From Candidatus Neoruminococcus faecicola (GTDB lineage: Bacteria > Bacillota > Clostridia > Oscillospirales > Ruminococcaceae): 60,892 nt of DNA. The notes under the pieces were generated by a model that made no database searches, was not told the origin of the DNA, and worked only from the letters and a program-made list of their open reading frames with translations. The position numbers were made by a program, and so were the translations under genes. Each line of letters starts with the position of its first letter. Position 1 is the stretch's first letter. Of the stretch, positions 1 to 8,423 are shown piece by piece. Location of the stretch: NCBI GenBank assembly GCA_904398325.1, contig CAJFPC010000049.1, positions 1-60,892 on the forward strand, read 5' to 3'.

Positions 1-38
1 ATTCACACCGCCGCTTTTTTAGGCCCAACTTTTCGGAT

Positions 39-71
39 AAAAAAAGGACCCGGATAAAACCGGGTCCTTTT
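39..71 (-). terminator. Rho-independent terminator after rnfB
   Basis: A perfect 12-bp inverted repeat (arms 42-53 and 60-71, loop ATAAAA) lies 24 nt past the rnfB stop codon. On the minus strand it is followed by a run of seven T residues. This is a textbook intrinsic terminator and closes the rnf operon. The bases before it, 1-38, hold nothing I can name. Confidence 0.93.
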
Positions 72-95
72 GAATTTGAGAAAATCGATGGTGGC

Positions 96-902
96 TTAAG
101 CCTGCTGGCCGCAGGGCAGATCCTTGACCATCTTGATAGCGCCGGTGGGGCAGCCTTCCACGCAGGTGCCGCAGTTGGTGCACAGCTCCGGATTGATGGA
201 AGCCAGGTTGTTTTCCACCTTGATAGCGCCGGTGGGGCAGGTACGCTCGCACTTTTTGCAGCCGATGCAGCCCACCTTGCAGGCCTTGCGCACCAACGCG
301 CCCTTATCCTGCGAGGAGCAGCCCACATACACACGGCTGCTCTTGGGCAGAATGGCAATCAGATGATGCGGGCAGACCTTGGCGCACATGCCGCAGCCCA
401 CGCAGCTGGCCTTATCCACATAAGCAACGCCGTTGACCACATGGATGGCGTCAAAATTACAAACATTCACGCAGTCACCAAAGCCGATACAGGTGTAAGG
501 GCAGGCGCCGCGGCCCTGGAAGAACATGGCCGAAGCGGCACAAGTCTGAGGGCCGACATAGTCCATGCGCAGGCCGGTGTTGTCATTATTGCCGCAGCAG
601 CGGACCACAGCGGCCATCGGGACGGTAGAACCGGCGTCAACGCCGAGGATCTCCGCGATCTGCGCGGCCACGGCAGCGCCGCCGACCGTGCACTGGTTGG
701 GCTTGGCGGTGCCGGCGACCAGCGCGTTGGCATAGTCGTCGCAGCCGGCAAAGCCGCAGGCGCCGCAGTTGGCGCCGGGCAGGCACTCACGAATGGGGCC
801 GAATTTTTCATCAACGGGAACTGCAAAAACCTTGGAAGCGACAGCCAGCAGAATACCGGCCAGCGCACCAATGACAGTCACCAAGATTACTGGAAAAAGC
901 AT
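96..902 (-). CDS. rnfB: Rnf complex iron-sulfur subunit RnfB
   Basis: RnfB is the peripheral ferredoxin-accepting subunit of the Rnf ion pump (ferredoxin:NAD+ oxidoreductase). The 268-residue product has one N-terminal membrane helix (about residues 3-25). A four-Fe cluster motif of the [15 protein letters not shown] type follows at about 40-54. Several CxxCxxC...CP ferredoxin repeats fill the second half, including [24 protein letters not shown] and [12 protein letters not shown]. This many clusters is usual for clostridial RnfB. It is the last gene of rnfCDGEAB, lies 44 nt after rnfA, has a strong AAGGAGG ribosome site, and is followed by a terminator. Confidence 0.97.
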   Translation of the reverse strand: MLFPVILVTVIGALAGILLAVASKVFAVPVDEKFGPIRECLPGANCGACGFAGCDDYANALVAGTAKPNQCTVGGAAVAAQIAEILGVDAGSTVPMAAVVRCCGNNDNTGLRMDYVGPQTCAASAMFFQGRGACPYTCIGFGDCVNVCNFDAIHVVNGVAYVDKASCVGCGMCAKVCPHHLIAILPKSSRVYVGCSSQDKGALVRKACKVGCIGCKKCERTCPTGAIKVENNLASINPELCTNCGTCVEGCPTGAIKMVKDLPCGQQA

Positions 903-946
903 TCTTTTACCTCCTTATTATTTCCTGGGGGATGAGATCCCGTCGA

Positions 947-1525
947 TCAAACCAGGCCTGCAAAGCCCATGAAGGACATGGCCATGATGGATGCCGCCAC
1001 CAGCGTGATCGGCACACCCTTGAAGCACTCAGGAGGATTGCAAGTTTCCATTCTCTTTCTGACACCGGCGAACATCACCATGGCCAGCATGAAGCCCAGG
1101 CCGCCGCCCAGCGCGTTCACCACGGAGATCAAGAAGTCATAGCCTTCCGAAATGTTCAGGGTGGTGACGCCCAGCACGGCGCAGTTGGTGGTGATCAGAG
1201 GCAGATAGATACCCAGCGCCGCATGCAGGGCCGGGATAAATTTCTTCATCGCAATCTCAATGAACTGCACCAGGGCAGCGATAACCAGGATGAAGACAGT
1301 CGTCTGGAGGTAATCCAGCCCTCTGGGGGTCAGGATCAGCATCTGGATCGGCCAGGTAACCGCCGAAGCGATGACCATGACCAGGGTAACCGCGCAGCCC
1401 ATGCCGACGGCGCTGTCCAGCTTCTTGGAAACGCCCAGGAAGGGGCAGATACCCAGGAACTTGGAAAGGACGAAGTTATCCGTCAGGATTGCTGCGAGCA
1501 AGGTGGTGAAAATCTGAGCTACCAT
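947..1525 (-). CDS. rnfA: Rnf complex membrane subunit RnfA
   Basis: RnfA is an integral membrane subunit of Rnf, homologous to NqrE, and helps form the membrane core through which electrons and ions pass. The product has 192 residues, the normal family length, with about six hydrophobic helices. Family signatures include LTDNFVLSKFLGICPFLGVS near the N-terminus and VNALGGGLGFMLA near the C-terminus. Cysteines in the LGICPF and TTNCAVLG segments match positions thought to hold a membrane-embedded iron-sulfur centre between RnfA and RnfE. The ATG overlaps the rnfE stop by one base (TAATG), which suggests coupled translation. Confidence 0.97.
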   Translation of the reverse strand: MVAQIFTTLLAAILTDNFVLSKFLGICPFLGVSKKLDSAVGMGCAVTLVMVIASAVTWPIQMLILTPRGLDYLQTTVFILVIAALVQFIEIAMKKFIPALHAALGIYLPLITTNCAVLGVTTLNISEGYDFLISVVNALGGGLGFMLAMVMFAGVRKRMETCNPPECFKGVPITLVAASIMAMSFMGFAGLV

Positions 1526-2199
1526 TAGTTACAACCCCCTTTATCAGCAACGCCGCACTCCTCAGCCAGCGGGCAGGCGGAACAGCCGAATTCCTTCTTC
1601 TTGATGGCCTTGCCCTTGGTGAAATGGTTCACCAGCGCGATCAGCGTGCCGAACACGAAGAAGCCGCCGGGGGCCAGGATGAAGATGGAAATGGGGTCGA
1701 ACAGGTTGGCGGTCAGCTCGATGCCAAACCAGGTGCCGGCGCCCAGGAACTCGCGGATGGAACCCATAGCCAGCAGGGTCAGGGTGAAGCCGATGCCCAT
1801 GCCCACGCCATCCAGGGCAGAAGCAACCACGCCGTTTTTGCTGGCGAAAGCTTCGGCACGGCCCAGGATGATGCAGTTAACGACGATCAGCGGCAGGAAG
1901 ATACCGAGGGCAGAATCCAGCGCCGGGGCATACGCCTTGACGATGTACTGCACGATGGTAACGAAGCCGGCGATAACCACGATAAAGCAGGGGATACGCA
2001 CCGTATCCGGGATAATTTTTCTGAGCAGAGAAATAACGATATTGGAGCAAACCAGCACCACCGTGGCGGCGATGCCCATGCCCACGCCGTTGACAGCCAA
2101 GGAAGTGACGGCCAGCGTCGGGCAGGTACCGATCAGAAGGACCAGCACAGGGTTCTCTTTAATGATACCGTTGGTTAAAACTTTTAAGTTTTTACTCAT
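1525..2199 (-). CDS. rnfE: Rnf complex membrane subunit RnfE
   Basis: RnfE is a multi-spanning membrane subunit homologous to NqrD and structurally paired with RnfA. The 224 residues include about six membrane helices, the conserved LIGTCPTLAVT segment and VVNCIILGRAEAFAS. After the last helix comes a hydrophilic tail (about residues 198-224) with four cysteines spaced CSACPLAEECGVADKGGC. The core RnfE/NqrD fold does not need this tail, and it could bind a metal or cluster. The gene sits between rnfG and rnfA and overlaps the rnfA start. Confidence 0.96.
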   Translation of the reverse strand: MSKNLKVLTNGIIKENPVLVLLIGTCPTLAVTSLAVNGVGMGIAATVVLVCSNIVISLLRKIIPDTVRIPCFIVVIAGFVTIVQYIVKAYAPALDSALGIFLPLIVVNCIILGRAEAFASKNGVVASALDGVGMGIGFTLTLLAMGSIREFLGAGTWFGIELTANLFDPISIFILAPGGFFVFGTLIALVNHFTKGKAIKKKEFGCSACPLAEECGVADKGGCN

Positions 2200-2216
2200 T
2201 ACTGTTCCTCCTTTCC

Positions 2217-2810
2217 TTATTCAGCGGTCTGGTCAGATTCGCCGGGGGTCTCCTCGCCGGCCGCATCGGAAGCGCCGGCAGGGGTCTCGCCGCCGGCAGC
2301 GCCGTTCTCGGCAGCCTCAACCGCAGAGAAAGCCATCTCCACCGTGGTTTTCAGAGCATTGGAAGAAATGGTGGAACCGGAAATCGCGGTCACACCCTCC
2401 AGGCTGGAATCCTTGCCAATGTACTGATCCAGGTGGTCTCTTTCCGCAGTCTTGGTACCAAGGCCGGGGGTTTCGTTCTGCTCCATGACCGTCAGGTTGA
2501 CGATCTTGCCTTCGCTGTCGATACCGACAACCGTCTGATAGTTGCCGCCGTAACCGTTGGTCTCAGCGGTAACCACATAGCCCTTGCCGTCGGTAGCGCG
2601 GTAAACGCTGACCACGCCTTCACCGAAATCACCGGTGACTTCCTCAAAACCGGCGGAACCGGGCAGCACCTCCTGGCGCGCAGCTTCCGCAGCGGCGGCA
2701 TTGGCCTCCTGGATGATCGGGTTTGTCACGCTGTAAGTAAGCGCCAGAGCGGCGGAGGTGACCGCGCAAATCACGAGAAGTACAATCGTGGGAATTAAGA
2801 GCTCCTTCAT
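2217..2810 (-). CDS. rnfG: Rnf complex FMN-binding subunit RnfG
   Basis: RnfG carries a covalently bound FMN on the extracytoplasmic side of the Rnf complex. The 197 residues begin with a single membrane anchor (about 5-27), followed by an FMN-binding domain. The flavinylation motif reads SGSTISSNAL near residue 145; the threonine in SGST is the expected phosphoester site. The last 35 or so residues form a low-complexity Ala/Gly/Glu/Pro/Asp tail not needed by the family. The start ATGA overlaps the stop of rnfD. Its covalent flavin implies an ApbE-type flavin transferase elsewhere in the genome; none is in this window. Confidence 0.96.
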   Translation of the reverse strand: MKELLIPTIVLLVICAVTSAALALTYSVTNPIIQEANAAAAEAARQEVLPGSAGFEEVTGDFGEGVVSVYRATDGKGYVVTAETNGYGGNYQTVVGIDSEGKIVNLTVMEQNETPGLGTKTAERDHLDQYIGKDSSLEGVTAISGSTISSNALKTTVEMAFSAVEAAENGAAGGETPAGASDAAGEETPGESDQTAE

Positions 2811-3745
2811 TCTTTGGCACCTCCAAACGGTTTGGACATAGTCAGGGCGTCAATGTGCGGCGTCAGAATGTTCATCAGCAGGATGGAGAAGGACGCGCCT
2901 TCCGGATAGTTGGCGAACACACGGATCAGGATGGTCAGCACGCCGCAGCCGATGCCGAAGATCAGCTTGCCCTTGTTGGTGACCGGGCTGGTGACATAGT
3001 CGGTGGCGCAGAAGAAAGCGCCCAGCACCACGCCGCCGGTGAGCAGCTCAAAGATGGGGTCTCTGCCGAAGCAGGCAGAAGCCACAAAAACGGTAGCCAG
3101 ATACGCCACAGGGATGATGGGGCTGATGATCTTTTTGGCGATCAGGTAGATGCCGCCGATCAGCAGCGCCAGGATGCAGGTCTCGCCCAGGCAGCCGCCG
3201 CGCAGGCCGAGGAACAGCTGGCCGTAGGAAAGATCCACCGCCTCGCCCATTTTCAAAACGCCCAGCGGGGTCGCGCCGGAGACCAGATCCGCCCCGAAGT
3301 TGAAGGCGTTGGGCAGCACCCAGGTGGTCATAGGCTGTGCAAAGGCGATCAGCAGCACAATACGGCCCACAATCGCCGGGTTGGCAAAGTTCATGCCGAT
3401 GCCGCCGAACAGCTGCTTGCCCAGCACAATGGCGGCCAGGCAGCCGAACACCGCCATCCAGATGGGCAGCGTCGGAGGCAGGTTGAGCGCCAGGATCAGA
3501 CCGGTGACCATCGCACTGCAGTCATAAATGGTCAGGTCACGCTTGGTTGCTTTCTCAAACAAAAACTCAAAGAGCACGCAGGCGGCCATGCAGATAACTT
3601 CCAGCAGCAGGGCCCGGAAGCCGAAGATCAGCACCGACGCCACCACAGCGGGCACCAGGGCGATCAGCACATTCTGCATGATCGAAGCGGTTGTTGCTTT
3701 GTCTCTGATATGAGGAGACGAAGACACTATCAACTTTTCGTTCAT
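2807..3745 (-). CDS. rnfD: Rnf complex membrane subunit RnfD
   Basis: RnfD is the NqrB-like polytopic membrane subunit that carries the second covalent FMN. The 312 residues hold about eight to ten hydrophobic helices. The flavinylation motif SGATPLG is present near residue 155, with its threonine as the attachment site. GMNFANPAIVGR and ATDYVTSPVTNKGK are further family segments. It lies between rnfC and rnfG, and its stop overlaps the rnfG start (ATGA). Length and gene order match clostridial Rnf operons, where the complex couples ferredoxin oxidation by NAD+ to Na+ or H+ export. Confidence 0.97.
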   Translation of the reverse strand: MNEKLIVSSSPHIRDKATTASIMQNVLIALVPAVVASVLIFGFRALLLEVICMAACVLFEFLFEKATKRDLTIYDCSAMVTGLILALNLPPTLPIWMAVFGCLAAIVLGKQLFGGIGMNFANPAIVGRIVLLIAFAQPMTTWVLPNAFNFGADLVSGATPLGVLKMGEAVDLSYGQLFLGLRGGCLGETCILALLIGGIYLIAKKIISPIIPVAYLATVFVASACFGRDPIFELLTGGVVLGAFFCATDYVTSPVTNKGKLIFGIGCGVLTILIRVFANYPEGASFSILLMNILTPHIDALTMSKPFGGAKE

Positions 3746-3767
3746 ATTTTCTTTTCACCCCTATTAC

Positions 3768-5072
3768 TTACTTGCTTGCGCGCAGCATGTTCTTGGAAAG
3801 CCGGTTCACCAGCACCAGCGGGCGCTTGGCCGGGCAGACATAAGAGCAGCAGCCACATTCCATGCAGAGATTGACTTTCAGCTTTTTGAGCTGGTCCACA
3901 TTGCCAGCGTTGTACGCCTTCTCGATGGAGGCGGGCATCAGCTGGAACGGGCAGGCGTTAATACATCTCGCGCAGCGGATGCAGGGGGTCTCAGGCCGGG
4001 TATCGATCTGGGCCTCGGTAAACGCCAGCACAGCGTTGTTGTTTTTGAGCAGCGGATAGGTGTCATCCGGGATGGCAATACCCATCATCGGGCCGCCCAT
4101 GAGGATCTTGCGGGGCTCCGCCTTGTAGCCGCCGCAGAAGTTGATGATATCCACAAAGCGGGTGCCGATCAGGGCCTCCACGTTCTTGGGGTTGGCAACA
4201 GCATCGCCATCCACCGTGAGGATCTTGGAGATCAGCGGGATGCCGGTCTTCATGTACTTATCCACAAACGCGATGGACGCAACGTTGGAAACGATGACCC
4301 CCACATCGGCGGGCAGCTGGCCCTCGCCCACCACACGGCCGGTGGTGTGATAGATCAGCACCTTTTCACCGCCCTGCGGGTAGATGGCCTTCAGCGGCTG
4401 CACCTTGATATTGGGCTCGTCTTTGGTTTTCTCTGTGAGGATGCGGATGGCTTCGGGCTTGTTATCCTCAACGCCGATGATGCAGTTTTTGATATTTAAA
4501 AAGTGCATCGTGGTCTTGATGCCGCCCACCACATGATCCGCCTGCTCGACGCCCACGCGGTTATCCGCCGTGATATAAGGCTCGCACTCGGCAAAGTTGA
4601 TGACCAGGGTATCCACCTGGTCGGGGTTTTTGGGATTGAATTTGATGTGGGTCGGGAAACCCGCGCCGCCCAGGCCCACCAGGCCGGACTGCTTGATCGC
4701 CTCGATGAATTCCTCCCTGGTGTTGACCACCGGCGGGGCGATGGATTCATCCAAGGTCTGCAGCTTGTCGGCTTCGATTACCACCACAGGGGTCTTCATC
4801 CCGCTGGACATGATAATCTCATCGATCGCGGTCACCTTACCAGATACGCTGGAGTGGATCGGTGCGGACATGAAAGCTGTGGGCTTGCCAACCAGCTGGC
4901 CGACCTTGACCTCATCGCCTACCTTGACGCACACTTCGCATGGTGCACCCATGTGCTGCGACATCCCCAGATAGACCTTATCCGGTACAGGCATAGTTTC
5001 GATTTTCATCTCAGAAGTATTCTTGTGATGTGGAACCGAAACACCGCTCAAAGATTTGTTATACTTCGACAC
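3768..5072 (-). CDS. rnfC: Rnf complex NADH-interacting subunit RnfC
   Basis: RnfC is the peripheral subunit that exchanges electrons with NAD(H), related to the NuoF/NqrA families. The 434 residues include the glycine-rich GLGGAGFPTHIKF segment that binds FMN/NADH at about 130-145. Two four-iron ferredoxin motifs follow near the C-terminus, CIRCARCINACP and CMECGCCSYVCP. It is the first gene of the operon. The start is a GTG with an AGGAGG ribosome site nine bases upstream, and a sigma-A-type promoter lies 74 nt further up. Confidence 0.97.
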   Translation of the reverse strand: MSKYNKSLSGVSVPHHKNTSEMKIETMPVPDKVYLGMSQHMGAPCEVCVKVGDEVKVGQLVGKPTAFMSAPIHSSVSGKVTAIDEIIMSSGMKTPVVVIEADKLQTLDESIAPPVVNTREEFIEAIKQSGLVGLGGAGFPTHIKFNPKNPDQVDTLVINFAECEPYITADNRVGVEQADHVVGGIKTTMHFLNIKNCIIGVEDNKPEAIRILTEKTKDEPNIKVQPLKAIYPQGGEKVLIYHTTGRVVGEGQLPADVGVIVSNVASIAFVDKYMKTGIPLISKILTVDGDAVANPKNVEALIGTRFVDIINFCGGYKAEPRKILMGGPMMGIAIPDDTYPLLKNNNAVLAFTEAQIDTRPETPCIRCARCINACPFQLMPASIEKAYNAGNVDQLKKLKVNLCMECGCCSYVCPAKRPLVLVNRLSKNMLRASK

Positions 5073-5145
5073 GTTTACTTCCTCCTGTATAGTTTGTTAC
5101 TCACCCTGAGTCTGCATTGGCTACCTCGTCAATGCGCCAACTCAT

Positions 5146-5174
5146 ATTGTAACTGAATTGTTTCGCACATTCAA
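5146..5174 (-). promoter_or_regulatory. Sigma-A-type promoter of the rnf operon
   Basis: On the minus strand TTGAAT (5169-5174) and TACAAT (5146-5151) are separated by exactly 17 nt. They lie about 75 nt upstream of the rnfC GTG, in AT-rich DNA that contrasts with the surrounding genes. I saw no clear operator repeat in the 5' leader. Confidence 0.75.
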
Positions 5175-5261
5175 GTATTTGGATTCAATTTGTTTCCCAT
5201 TTCTTCAAAAAAATTTTACGGCAAACAGCAATTTGCACAAAATCAAAATTTGTTTTAGCGC

Positions 5262-5296
5262 AAAAAAACAAGACGGCGGAAGATGCTTCCGCCGTC
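5262..5296 (-). terminator. Rho-independent terminator after the zinc-ribbon gene
   Basis: A perfect 10-bp stem (5272-5281 with 5287-5296, loop GATGC) lies 48 nt downstream of the stop of the gene at 5345-5779. On the minus strand it is followed by TTG and then a T run. It separates the efp block from the rnf promoter. Confidence 0.93.
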
Positions 5297-5344
5297 AAAA
5301 ATATACCGATTTTGTGCCTATTCATGCGGGTTGCCGGGTGATGC

Positions 5345-5779
5345 TCAGTCCTCGTCGTCCTCGCAGCCGCAGCCTTCCTCGTCGTCCAATTCCTCTAAAT
5401 CAAACTCCAAATGCTCGCCGCAGTTGGGGCACTCCATTTCGCCATCCGCCAGGATGCTCTCATCCACGCAGATGGTGTCGCCGCAGGCCGGGCAGGTGAC
5501 CTCATACAGGCCCTCTTCATCCTCGCAGCCACAGCCGCACTCGTCATCGTCTTCCTCGTCGCCGTACAGATCCTCTTCCACAGCGCCCAGATCTTCATCC
5601 AGGGTATCGACCTCGTCGCACAGCTCGTCATAGCCTTCCTCCAGGTCGGCAACGGACATCGCCAGGTCATCCACCACGTCGATCAGGGCTTTGAGGACCT
5701 TCCCCTCCTTCGTGGAGTCGTCCAAACCCAGACCCTCAGCCAAACCTTTCACATAAGCAACCTTTTCTGTAACGGTCAT
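5345..5779 (-). CDS. Acidic zinc-ribbon protein (CD1247-like N-terminal domain)
   Basis: This protein of 144 residues has unknown function. The N-terminal part (about 1-45, with KGLAEGLGLD and EGKVLKALIDVVDDLA) resembles the small clostridial family named after C. difficile CD1247. I recall that family from memory and have not verified it. The middle is very acidic and carries a CGCGC cluster. A CPAC...CPNC pair at about 95-120 forms a likely zinc ribbon, and the C-terminus ends with another CGC followed by acidic residues. The start was moved to the ATG at 5779, eight bases after GGAGG, rather than a TTG two codons earlier. It is probably cotranscribed with efp, 48 nt upstream. Confidence 0.8.
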   Translation of the reverse strand: MTVTEKVAYVKGLAEGLGLDDSTKEGKVLKALIDVVDDLAMSVADLEEGYDELCDEVDTLDEDLGAVEEDLYGDEEDDDECGCGCEDEEGLYEVTCPACGDTICVDESILADGEMECPNCGEHLEFDLEELDDEEGCGCEDDED

Positions 5780-5827
5780 CGTCAAATCCTCCTTAGGTCT
5801 TGATTTATCGTCTCCGCAGGCTTGCGG

Positions 5828-6385
5828 TTACGCACGCTCCATATACTCGCCGGTACGGGTGTCGATGCGGATCTTGTCGCCCTCGTTGATGAACAGCGGC
5901 ACCTTGACTTCGGCGCCGGTCTCCAGCACGGCGGGCTTGGTGGCGTTGGTGGCGGTATCGCCCTTAAAGCCGGGGTCGGTCTGGGTGACGGTCAGCTCCA
6001 CAAAGTTGGGAGGCTCCACCCCGAAGACTTCGCCCTTGTAGGAGAGCACCTTCACATCCATATTCTCCAGGACGAAACGGAAGCCGTCACCCAGCACGGA
6101 TTTGCTGATGGGGACATTCTCATAGGTCTCGTTGTCCATGAAGTAATACAGGTCGCCGTCGTTGTAGAGATACTGCATATCCTTTCTCTCCACATAGGCG
6201 GTGGGATACTTATCGGTCGGGTTAAAGGTTTTTTCAGTCACAGCACCGCTGATCACGTTGCGCAGCTTGGTGCGCACAAAAGCAGCGCCCTTGCCGGGCT
6301 TGACGTGCTGAAACTCGATAATCTGATAGACGTTGCCGTCCATCTCAAAGGTAACACCGTTTCTGAAATCGCCAGCAGAAACCAT
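5828..6385 (-). CDS. efp: Translation elongation factor P
   Basis: EF-P binds between the ribosomal P and E sites and relieves stalling at polyproline stretches. The product is 185 residues, the standard length, beginning [14 protein letters not shown]. The three-beta-barrel family is clear throughout, ending in [17 protein letters not shown]. The functional tip loop reads [10 protein letters not shown], with Lys32 at the position that is post-translationally modified in many bacteria. The start at 6385 is preceded by GGAGG at eight bases. A GTG five codons upstream lies inside the ribosome site and is rejected. It has its own promoter and leads into the zinc-ribbon gene. Confidence 0.98.
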   Translation of the reverse strand: MVSAGDFRNGVTFEMDGNVYQIIEFQHVKPGKGAAFVRTKLRNVISGAVTEKTFNPTDKYPTAYVERKDMQYLYNDGDLYYFMDNETYENVPISKSVLGDGFRFVLENMDVKVLSYKGEVFGVEPPNFVELTVTQTDPGFKGDTATNATKPAVLETGAEVKVPLFINEGDKIRIDTRTGEYMERA

Positions 6386-6425
6386 AGATTCAACCTCCAC
6401 TATTTTCTCGAATGATAACAGTGAT

Positions 6426-6454
6426 ATTTTATCCTATCTTAGCAAAATTTGCAA
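6426..6454 (-). promoter_or_regulatory. Sigma-A-type promoter of efp
   Basis: Minus-strand TTGCAA (6449-6454), a 17-nt spacer and TAAAAT (6426-6431) lie about 40 nt upstream of the efp ATG, in the AT-rich gap after the aminopeptidase stop codon. This gives efp an internal promoter in addition to any read-through from pepP. Confidence 0.75.
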
Positions 6455-6465
6455 GCCCTTTCGCT

Positions 6466-7542
6466 TTAGAGGATGATGAAATCTTTGGGGGAATGGGTCA
6501 GATTGAGGCAGCCGTCCGGCTGGACCACGATCATATCCTCGATGCGCACGCCGAATTTCCCCTCCAGATAGACGCCCGGCTCCAGGGTGATGACCATGCC
6601 GGAACGGGTTTTTTCACCGCAGCCGGGGGCAAATACCGGCTGCTCGTGGATCTCCAGCCCCACGCTGTGGCCCAGCGCATGGCCAAAGGCCCCCGCATAG
6701 CCGGCATCCGCAATCAGCCGGCGGGCAACAGCATCCACCTCGCTGCAAGGGATGCCCTCCCGCACGGCCTTTTCGCTTGCCAGCTGGGCGCGCAGCACCG
6801 TTTCGTACACCCGGCGCTCTTCCTCCCCGGCATGGCCTACCGCCACGGTGCGGGTCATATCGGAGCAATAGCCGCCGTATTTGCAGCCGAAATCCATGGT
6901 GACCAGATCCCCCGGCTGGATCACATAGCCCGACGGCACCCCGTGAGGCTTGGCGGAATTCTCGCCCGCCACCACGATAAAATCAAAGGAATTCCCCTCG
7001 CTGCCGTACAGGCGGGTCAGATGCTCCAGCTGCACCGCCACCTCCTGCTCGGTCCTGCCCGGCCGGATGAAGGAGAGGATCTCCTCAAAGGCGCGGTCGG
7101 TGATCTGCTGCGCCTTGCGGATGCAGTCGACCTCCGTCTGGTCCTTCACCGCCCGCAGGGAGAGGACCTCCCGGTCCAGCTGGGGCAGAAAAACGATCTC
7201 CGCCGGGGCCAGCGCCTTCTGATACTGCTGCCAGTCGCTGATGAGGGTATAACCGCTCTGCAGGGCCACTTTTTTCACCTGGCAGCGCTCAAACATCTCT
7301 TTGAGCTGCAAAAACAGCCGCTTCTGCTCGACGACCCGGATGCCCTGGGGCTCTACCGCGCTGCGGGCAGCGATGATGTAGCGGAAGTCGATAAAAAAGC
7401 AGCTCTCCTCCCGGGTGATGACCAATACCCCTGCCGTTGAGTGAAAGCCGGTGAAATACTGCCGGGAGACCTCGTCGCAGACCATCAGGGCGTCCACCCC
7501 CTCCGGCAGGGCCCGGCGGATGTTTTCGATGCGTTCGTTCAT
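6466..7542 (-). CDS. pepP: M24-family Xaa-Pro aminopeptidase
   Basis: This is a cytosolic dimetal aminopeptidase (creatinase/prolidase fold) expected to remove N-terminal residues preceding proline. In the 358 residues an N-terminal creatinase-like domain occupies about 1-125 and the pita-bread catalytic domain the rest. Metal-binding segments are visible: TMDFGCKYGGYCSDMTRT (two Asp), the GHSVGLEIHE His region, TLEPGVY (Glu) and VRIEDMIVV (Glu). The ATGA start overlaps the stop of the upstream TIM-barrel gene. It is immediately upstream of efp, a common pairing in Firmicutes. The exact peptide preference cannot be told from sequence. Confidence 0.93.
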   Translation of the reverse strand: MNERIENIRRALPEGVDALMVCDEVSRQYFTGFHSTAGVLVITREESCFFIDFRYIIAARSAVEPQGIRVVEQKRLFLQLKEMFERCQVKKVALQSGYTLISDWQQYQKALAPAEIVFLPQLDREVLSLRAVKDQTEVDCIRKAQQITDRAFEEILSFIRPGRTEQEVAVQLEHLTRLYGSEGNSFDFIVVAGENSAKPHGVPSGYVIQPGDLVTMDFGCKYGGYCSDMTRTVAVGHAGEEERRVYETVLRAQLASEKAVREGIPCSEVDAVARRLIADAGYAGAFGHALGHSVGLEIHEQPVFAPGCGEKTRSGMVITLEPGVYLEGKFGVRIEDMIVVQPDGCLNLTHSPKDFIIL

Positions 7543-8423
7543 CTTGTTTCCTCCATTTCCTGCTGCGCTGTCTCTGCCAGGCAGCGGTAATATTCCTGAC
7601 GCATGGCCAGCGCGTCCTCGGTCTGGGTGCCGGCGGATTCGCAGATCACCCGTCCATGGCAGCCCTTGCGGGCCAGCAGCTCCATCAGCGGTTCAAAATC
7701 CGGGCCGTACTCCCGGTCTGCAAAGGTCAGATGCTCTTTCTCGCCGCCGGCGGTATAGGCAATCTTGGAAAAATGGATGTGCAGTTCCCGCAGGCGGTCA
7801 ATACCCAAAGCGTTCTCAATGGCGTCAAACGCCGCCTTAAAATCCTCCGGGGTCTTCAGGGCGCCCAAGGTGCGCGCGTTGAGATGGCCGAAATCCACAC
7901 AGGGGATCAGCCGCTCCTCCAGCCGGCAGAGGGCCAGCACCTCCTCCAGCGTGCCCAGCTGATTGATTTTGCCCATCACCTCCGGGCAAAAGCGGATCTG
8001 AGCAAGACCCTGCTCCTCCTGGGCGCGCAGGGCCCGGCGCATGGTATCCATCGCTAGGGCGAGGGCCTCCTCCCGGCTGATCTTTGCGCAGGAGCCGGTG
8101 TGCACCACCACCCGGTCCGCCCCCATGGCGGCTGCCGCCCGGGCGGACTGCATCATATAATCGATGCTTTTCTCCCGCTTTTCCGGCTCGGTGCTGGAAA
8201 GGGAAATATAATACGGCGCATGCAGCGAAAGGGCCACCCCTTCTTCTCTGGCCAGACGGCCCAGCTGCCCGGCGGATTCCTGCGAGATGCGCACCCCCCG
8301 ACCGCACTGGTACTCAAAGGCATCCAGCCCGATCTGATGCAGGTAGGCAGGCATTTCCATACTGCTTTTGTGCCGCTGGCGGAAGCTGTCCGAGCTGCCC
8401 GCCGGGCCGAATTTCACCGTCAT
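7539..8423 (-). CDS. Endonuclease-IV-like TIM-barrel protein
   Basis: This 294-residue protein belongs to the AP_endonuc_2 / xylose-isomerase-like TIM-barrel superfamily. Segments matching the three-zinc site of endonuclease IV are visible: SLHAPYYISL, VVVHTGSC, CPEVMGK, CVDFGHLNAR, LHIHFSK and VICESAG. A position that is usually His in the DxH ligand pair reads Glu in the segment ADREYGPDF, so the metal site may differ from classic Nfo. A DNA-repair role (AP endonuclease) is the default reading, but a sugar isomerase-like role cannot be excluded. It overlaps both neighbours by four bases, which suggests tight translational coupling with yqeG and pepP. Confidence 0.85.
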   Translation of the reverse strand: MTVKFGPAGSSDSFRQRHKSSMEMPAYLHQIGLDAFEYQCGRGVRISQESAGQLGRLAREEGVALSLHAPYYISLSSTEPEKREKSIDYMMQSARAAAAMGADRVVVHTGSCAKISREEALALAMDTMRRALRAQEEQGLAQIRFCPEVMGKINQLGTLEEVLALCRLEERLIPCVDFGHLNARTLGALKTPEDFKAAFDAIENALGIDRLRELHIHFSKIAYTAGGEKEHLTFADREYGPDFEPLMELLARKGCHGRVICESAGTQTEDALAMRQEYYRCLAETAQQEMEETR

